Assembly (NCBI RefSeq): GCF_900168025.1
Contig: NZ_FUYN01000003.1
Coordinates: 434,001 to 498,000, forward strand
Reading direction: 5' to 3'
Length of the DNA: 64,000 nt
From: Acetoanaerobium noterae
GTDB taxonomy: Bacteria > Bacillota > Clostridia > Peptostreptococcales > Filifactoraceae
This document shows positions 61,615 through 64,000 of the stretch, one piece after another (positions within the stretch are counted from its first letter, which is position 1; each line of letters begins with the position of its first letter). Below the pieces are notes generated by a model. The model had not been told where the DNA came from. It ran no database searches and worked only from the letters and a program-made list of their open reading frames with translations. The translations under genes were made by a program, and so were the position numbers.

Positions 61615-62628
61615 TTATGCAGCTTTTTTATCTGTTTTATTTTTCTTTTTATATTGATTAATCCCAAATCCCAAAGCAGATGCAACGACAAATGTAATTC
61701 CACCGCCTATAATTCCAGATACTGAAGTTCCTATATTGCTTCCTTCTGTATTCTTAAAGCCATAATCGGGAAGTACTGCAGTTTTTTCTTGAAGGCTAGC
61801 AGATTTTTCATAAACATGGCCATCTGCTTCTAGCTCTTCTTGTCCAGATGTTTTAAACATCGACCATTCAAGTCCATCGGGATTTGAGGATGCAAACCAA
61901 GAAACAAAGCCTCCTGTTAAAATAGCCATAATCATAATCATTGATGCTACGCTTTTAATAGAAACTCCTGAAAGTTTATTATTCTCAAAAGATGATGAAA
62001 TAATCTCTGGTCTATTCTTCCAAACAAAAGTAACTACAGCTGCAGTAACTAAACCTTCAACTACTCCAATTGCAAGATGTATAGGTTGCATTAGAAGTAA
62101 AAAGTTCCAAAATGGCAGTTCGGTTTTGCCTGAAATCAAAGTTTCAAGTACAACTGCAAAGGCTCCCATTTGAAGTCCTAATATTGAAGCTGTAAGGCTT
62201 GCTTTAAATAAATTCTTCTCATCAAATTTATTTTTCATCATAGGTTTAAAAATATATGGATATGCAATAAAACAAGTAAAAAATCCTAGGTTTATAATAT
62301 TCGCTCCTAATGCTAGCAACCCTCCATCTGCAAAAAACAAAGCTTGGATTGCCAGTATTGACGCCATCGTTATGAATGCCGCATAAGGTCCTAACATAAT
62401 TGATAACAACAAGCCTCCACCTATATGTCCACTAGAGCCTGTCATAGGTATTGTAAAGTTAATCATTTGAGCCGCGAAAACAAAAGCCCCCATAACTCCC
62501 ATCAGTGGAATTTTATTATCGTCCAACCCACTTTGAACCTTTTTTGAAGAATAAGCCATAGCCACTGCACTGCTTCCCCATAAAGCAGTTCCTACAGCAG
62601 GTGACATTAAAGCATCAGCCATATGCAT
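61615..62628 (-). CDS. cbiM: Cobalt/nickel ECF substrate-binding protein CbiM fused to a PDGLE (CbiN-like) domain
   Basis: Substrate-capture protein of the ECF importer, 337 residues. Residues 1-210 are CbiM: the N terminus MHMADALMSPAVGTALWG starts with Met-His, whose amino group and His2 bind the metal in CbiM/NikM, and MNFTIPMTGSSGHIGGGLL-like text follows (here INFTIPMTGSSGHIGGG). The C-terminal part has a hydrophobic helix, the SSNPDGLEW signature of the PDGLE/CbiN-like domain, a loop and a final helix, so this gene replaces separate cbiM and cbiN genes. The frame is open 12 codons upstream, but the ATG at 62628 follows GGGAGGG and yields the essential Met-His start. The leader contains a terminator. 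Confidence 0.93.
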   Translation of the reverse strand: MHMADALMSPAVGTALWGSSAVAMAYSSKKVQSGLDDNKIPLMGVMGAFVFAAQMINFTIPMTGSSGHIGGGLLLSIMLGPYAAFITMASILAIQALFFADGGLLALGANIINLGFFTCFIAYPYIFKPMMKNKFDEKNLFKASLTASILGLQMGAFAVVLETLISGKTELPFWNFLLLMQPIHLAIGVVEGLVTAAVVTFVWKNRPEIISSSFENNKLSGVSIKSVASMIMIMAILTGGFVSWFASSNPDGLEWSMFKTSGQEELEADGHVYEKSASLQEKTAVLPDYGFKNTEGSNIGTSVSGIIGGGITFVVASALGFGINQYKKKNKTDKKAA

Positions 62629-62662
62629 AATAATTCCCTCCCGAATATATAAAAAATCAAAC

Positions 62663-62768
62663 AAAAAAAAGCCGCAACAAACAACGTTATCTTTAGTCGT
62701 TTCAACGGCTCAGTTTCCTTTCATAGGAAAACTAAATTTTAAATTTTACTTTGTTAATTATTTCTCTA
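62663..62768 (-). promoter_or_regulatory. cbiM leader with hairpin and terminator, probable attenuator
   Basis: From the predicted start near 62768 the leader runs about 140 bases to the cbiM ATG. It contains a hairpin AGTTTTCC/GGAAACT (62712-62733) directly followed by a terminator: AGCCG pairs with CGGCT, with inner AAACGAC/GTTGTTT, then nine T (62663-62710). Since the terminator lies between promoter and start codon, expression must depend on its regulated avoidance. The segment before it is too short for a cobalamin riboswitch and lacks its motifs; it may be another metal-sensing RNA or a protein-dependent attenuator. Confidence 0.6.
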
Positions 62769-62774
62769 TTTATA

Positions 62775-62803
62775 ATTATACAACCTTTATTTAATATTAT
62801 CAA
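62775..62803 (-). promoter_or_regulatory. Promoter of the cbiMQO operon
   Basis: On the minus strand TTGATA, 17 bases, TATAAT; close to the sigma-A consensus. Confidence 0.78.
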
Positions 62804-62865
62804 TAAAAATATCTAAATAATTAAAAATATTAATTTCATATATAATCACATTATAATCCTCTATC

Positions 62866-63519
62866 CTAATATATTCCATAGGCTTTATTAACTTTTTGCA
62901 CAAACAATATTCCATTTCCAGATTCATCAAGCTTCATTTTTTTATTTATGTTGTCACAAACAGCCTGTGTGATATCGTCTTTTGTAAGAATTAAAACAAT
63001 TTCTTTCTCCGGTTCTATTTCTATCGCAAAGATTTTACTAGTTTCATGGACTCCAGAGCCTCTTGCATTTACAATAGTTGCTCCTCTAGCTCCAGCCTCG
63101 CTAGCTGCATCTACTACATCCTCACCTTTTCCTTTATCAACTATTACAAAAATAGAATCGTAATTAAACATAACTTCTCCTCCAGTTTGGCAGTAATTTA
63201 AAGTATCCTTCTTGTAGCTTGTATACCCCATGACCTTTGATAGCTCAATAGAAAAAGCTATTCCATGATTCTGATGTATCAAATTAAATTCGCTATTAGC
63301 TCTTTCTAAGAACTTGCACCCTAGCTCTCTATTTGCAATAATTAAAACTATCTCTTTAGTAGACTCAGCTAGCTCAAAAAAACTCAAAAAAGAATTTCTG
63401 ATGGTTCCTTTTCCAAGGAGCACAGTTCCTCCTGATATATTGCATTCCTTTGCCATAGCTATAGCTTTACTACCCATACCATGCTTTAAAATCAGTACAT
63501 TCATATCATATATTATCAT
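62866..63519 (-). CDS. Tandem PII-like protein paired with DUF1538
   Basis: A 217-residue protein with two successive PII-like (nitrogen-regulatory fold) halves: the first starts MNVLILKHGMGSKAIAMAKE and includes GGTVLLGKGT; the second starts about residue 115 with DSIFVIVDKGKGEDVVDAA and has GARGATIVNARGSG, the typical PII pattern around the T-loop base. It overlaps the DUF1538 membrane-protein gene by four bases (ATGA), so both are made together. By analogy with PII/transporter pairs, it probably gates or senses the DUF1538 protein in response to a nucleotide; neither ligand nor substrate is known. A second Met at codon 6 is an alternative start. Confidence 0.82.
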   Translation of the reverse strand: MIIYDMNVLILKHGMGSKAIAMAKECNISGGTVLLGKGTIRNSFLSFFELAESTKEIVLIIANRELGCKFLERANSEFNLIHQNHGIAFSIELSKVMGYTSYKKDTLNYCQTGGEVMFNYDSIFVIVDKGKGEDVVDAASEAGARGATIVNARGSGVHETSKIFAIEIEPEKEIVLILTKDDITQAVCDNINKKMKLDESGNGILFVQKVNKAYGIY

Positions 63520-64000
63520 AAGGATTTCTCTTCTCCTTCTATCGTTTTTCTATTTTTAATCTTAAAAACAAGTCCTAAAATCTGCAGTGTGATTATTGGC
63601 ATCATGGCAACCATGGCTATCATTCCAAAGCCATCTGCTAGTAGCTCTGCATTAGGATAGCTGTTTGCCGCCCCTTGAGTAAATGCCAAAATAAAAGTTG
63701 CTGTCATCGGACCTGTTGCTACTCCTCCTGCGTCAAAAGCAATACCTACAAAGAGCTTTGGAGCAAAGAATGTCAGCATAACTGCAATAATGTAGCCTGG
63801 AAGCAAATAATGCCATAGCCTTATATCACTAGTTACAATCCTCAGCATAGATAAAGCAACGGCTAGTCCAACTCCAGCAGATAGAGCTACTAAAACTGAT
63901 CTTCTTTTTACATAACCAGCTGTTACCTCTTCTATCTGATGAGTAAGTACATATACAGCAGGCTCTGCAAGAATAGTAACTATTCCTAAAACAAACCCTA
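63516..64000 (-). CDS. DUF1538 membrane protein, 5' part beyond the window
   Basis: C-terminal 160 residues or so of a membrane protein of the DUF1538 family. The frame stays open through the window end at 64000, reading GFVLGIVTILAEPAVYVLTH at the edge, so an internal Met at 63848 is not the true start. Visible membrane helices carry AVYVLTHQIEEVTAG, IAFDAGGVATGPMTATFILA and MIAMVAMMPIITLQILGLVF; the DAGGVATGPMT loop is the family signature. It probably transports an ion or small molecule under control of the PII-like protein encoded directly downstream, but no function has been shown to my knowledge. Confidence 0.85.
   Translation of the reverse strand, partial: GFVLGIVTILAEPAVYVLTHQIEEVTAGYVKRRSVLVALSAGVGLAVALSMLRIVTSDIRLWHYLLPGYIIAVMLTFFAPKLFVGIAFDAGGVATGPMTATFILAFTQGAANSYPNAELLADGFGMIAMVAMMPIITLQILGLVFKIKNRKTIEGEEKSL

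Noticed and set aside
62629-62865. Cobalamin or known metal riboswitch before cbiM
   Set aside because: The leader before the terminator is only about 60 bases and lacks the cobalamin core motifs; I could not match it to a NiCo consensus from memory.
63516-63848. Complete 110-residue DUF1538 gene starting at 63848
   Set aside because: The reading frame continues to the window end with clear family sequence, so the internal Met is not the start and the gene is cut by the window.

Overview
The window is AT-rich, gene-dense and strongly biased to the minus strand. Frequent TTG/GTG starts behind strong Shine-Dalgarno sequences, HPr kinase, PcrA, Firmicutes-type LexA and SLH signals and clostridial gene families (DUF3786, DUF1538, ChvE/GguAB, YesM/YesN) point to a low-GC Gram-positive anaerobe of class Clostridia, perhaps near Peptostreptococcales. 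No rRNA, tRNA, IS element, prophage or CRISPR array was seen. It reads as ordinary chromosome with several interesting regulatory regions.

Layout. 0-8.2 kb (minus): nitroreductase-like / pcrA / M18 aminopeptidase / phosphoesterase-like / unknown operon, then a patatin lipase and an ion transporter. About 8.28-8.44 kb: a candidate small structured RNA on the plus strand with its own promoter and terminator. 8.4-15.9 kb (minus): DUF554 / uvrC / hprK / ROK glucokinase / DUF3786 / Ca-Na antiporter / cca operon. 16.3-26.6 kb (minus): a sugar locus with a ChvE-GguAB-type ABC importer, a YesM/YesN-type two-component system flanked by two membrane-anchored sugar-binding proteins, and a Gfo/Idh/MocA dehydrogenase. 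26.7-28.1 kb: ridA and an atypical folD. 28.4-31.8 kb (plus): EamA permease, PadR regulator with fetAB-like exporter, signal peptidase I.

32.5-39.1 kb (minus): hisGDCBHAFIE, preceded by a leader peptide with three consecutive His codons and a set of competing RNA pairings ending in a terminator. This looks like ribosome-mediated attenuation, not a T-box. 39.1-45.3 kb: a large SLH-anchored surface protein divergent from a LytTR/GHKL two-component pair. 45.4-49.8 kb: an operon with an alanine-dehydrogenase-like enzyme, a BusR-like GntR/RCK_C regulator and a membrane protein, facing a NodB-like deacetylase gene. Each of the two opposed promoters carries a palindrome over its -10. 49.9-56.3 kb: NarL-type regulator, lipoprotein, uvrBA with a LexA box. 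56.4-59.0 kb: D-serine dehydratase and a D-amino-acid-oxidase-like flavoprotein. 59.3-62.8 kb: stress protein and a CbiMQO-type cobalt/nickel importer with an attenuator-like leader. 62.9-64 kb: tandem PII-like protein and DUF1538 membrane protein (cut by the window end).

The strongest candidates for something undescribed are the his attenuator, the paired palindromes at the BusR-like locus, the doubled sugar-sensor module, the 8.3 kb RNA and the cbiM leader. FolD lacks residues normally needed for its cyclohydrolase activity. All functional calls rest on motif recognition without database searches.
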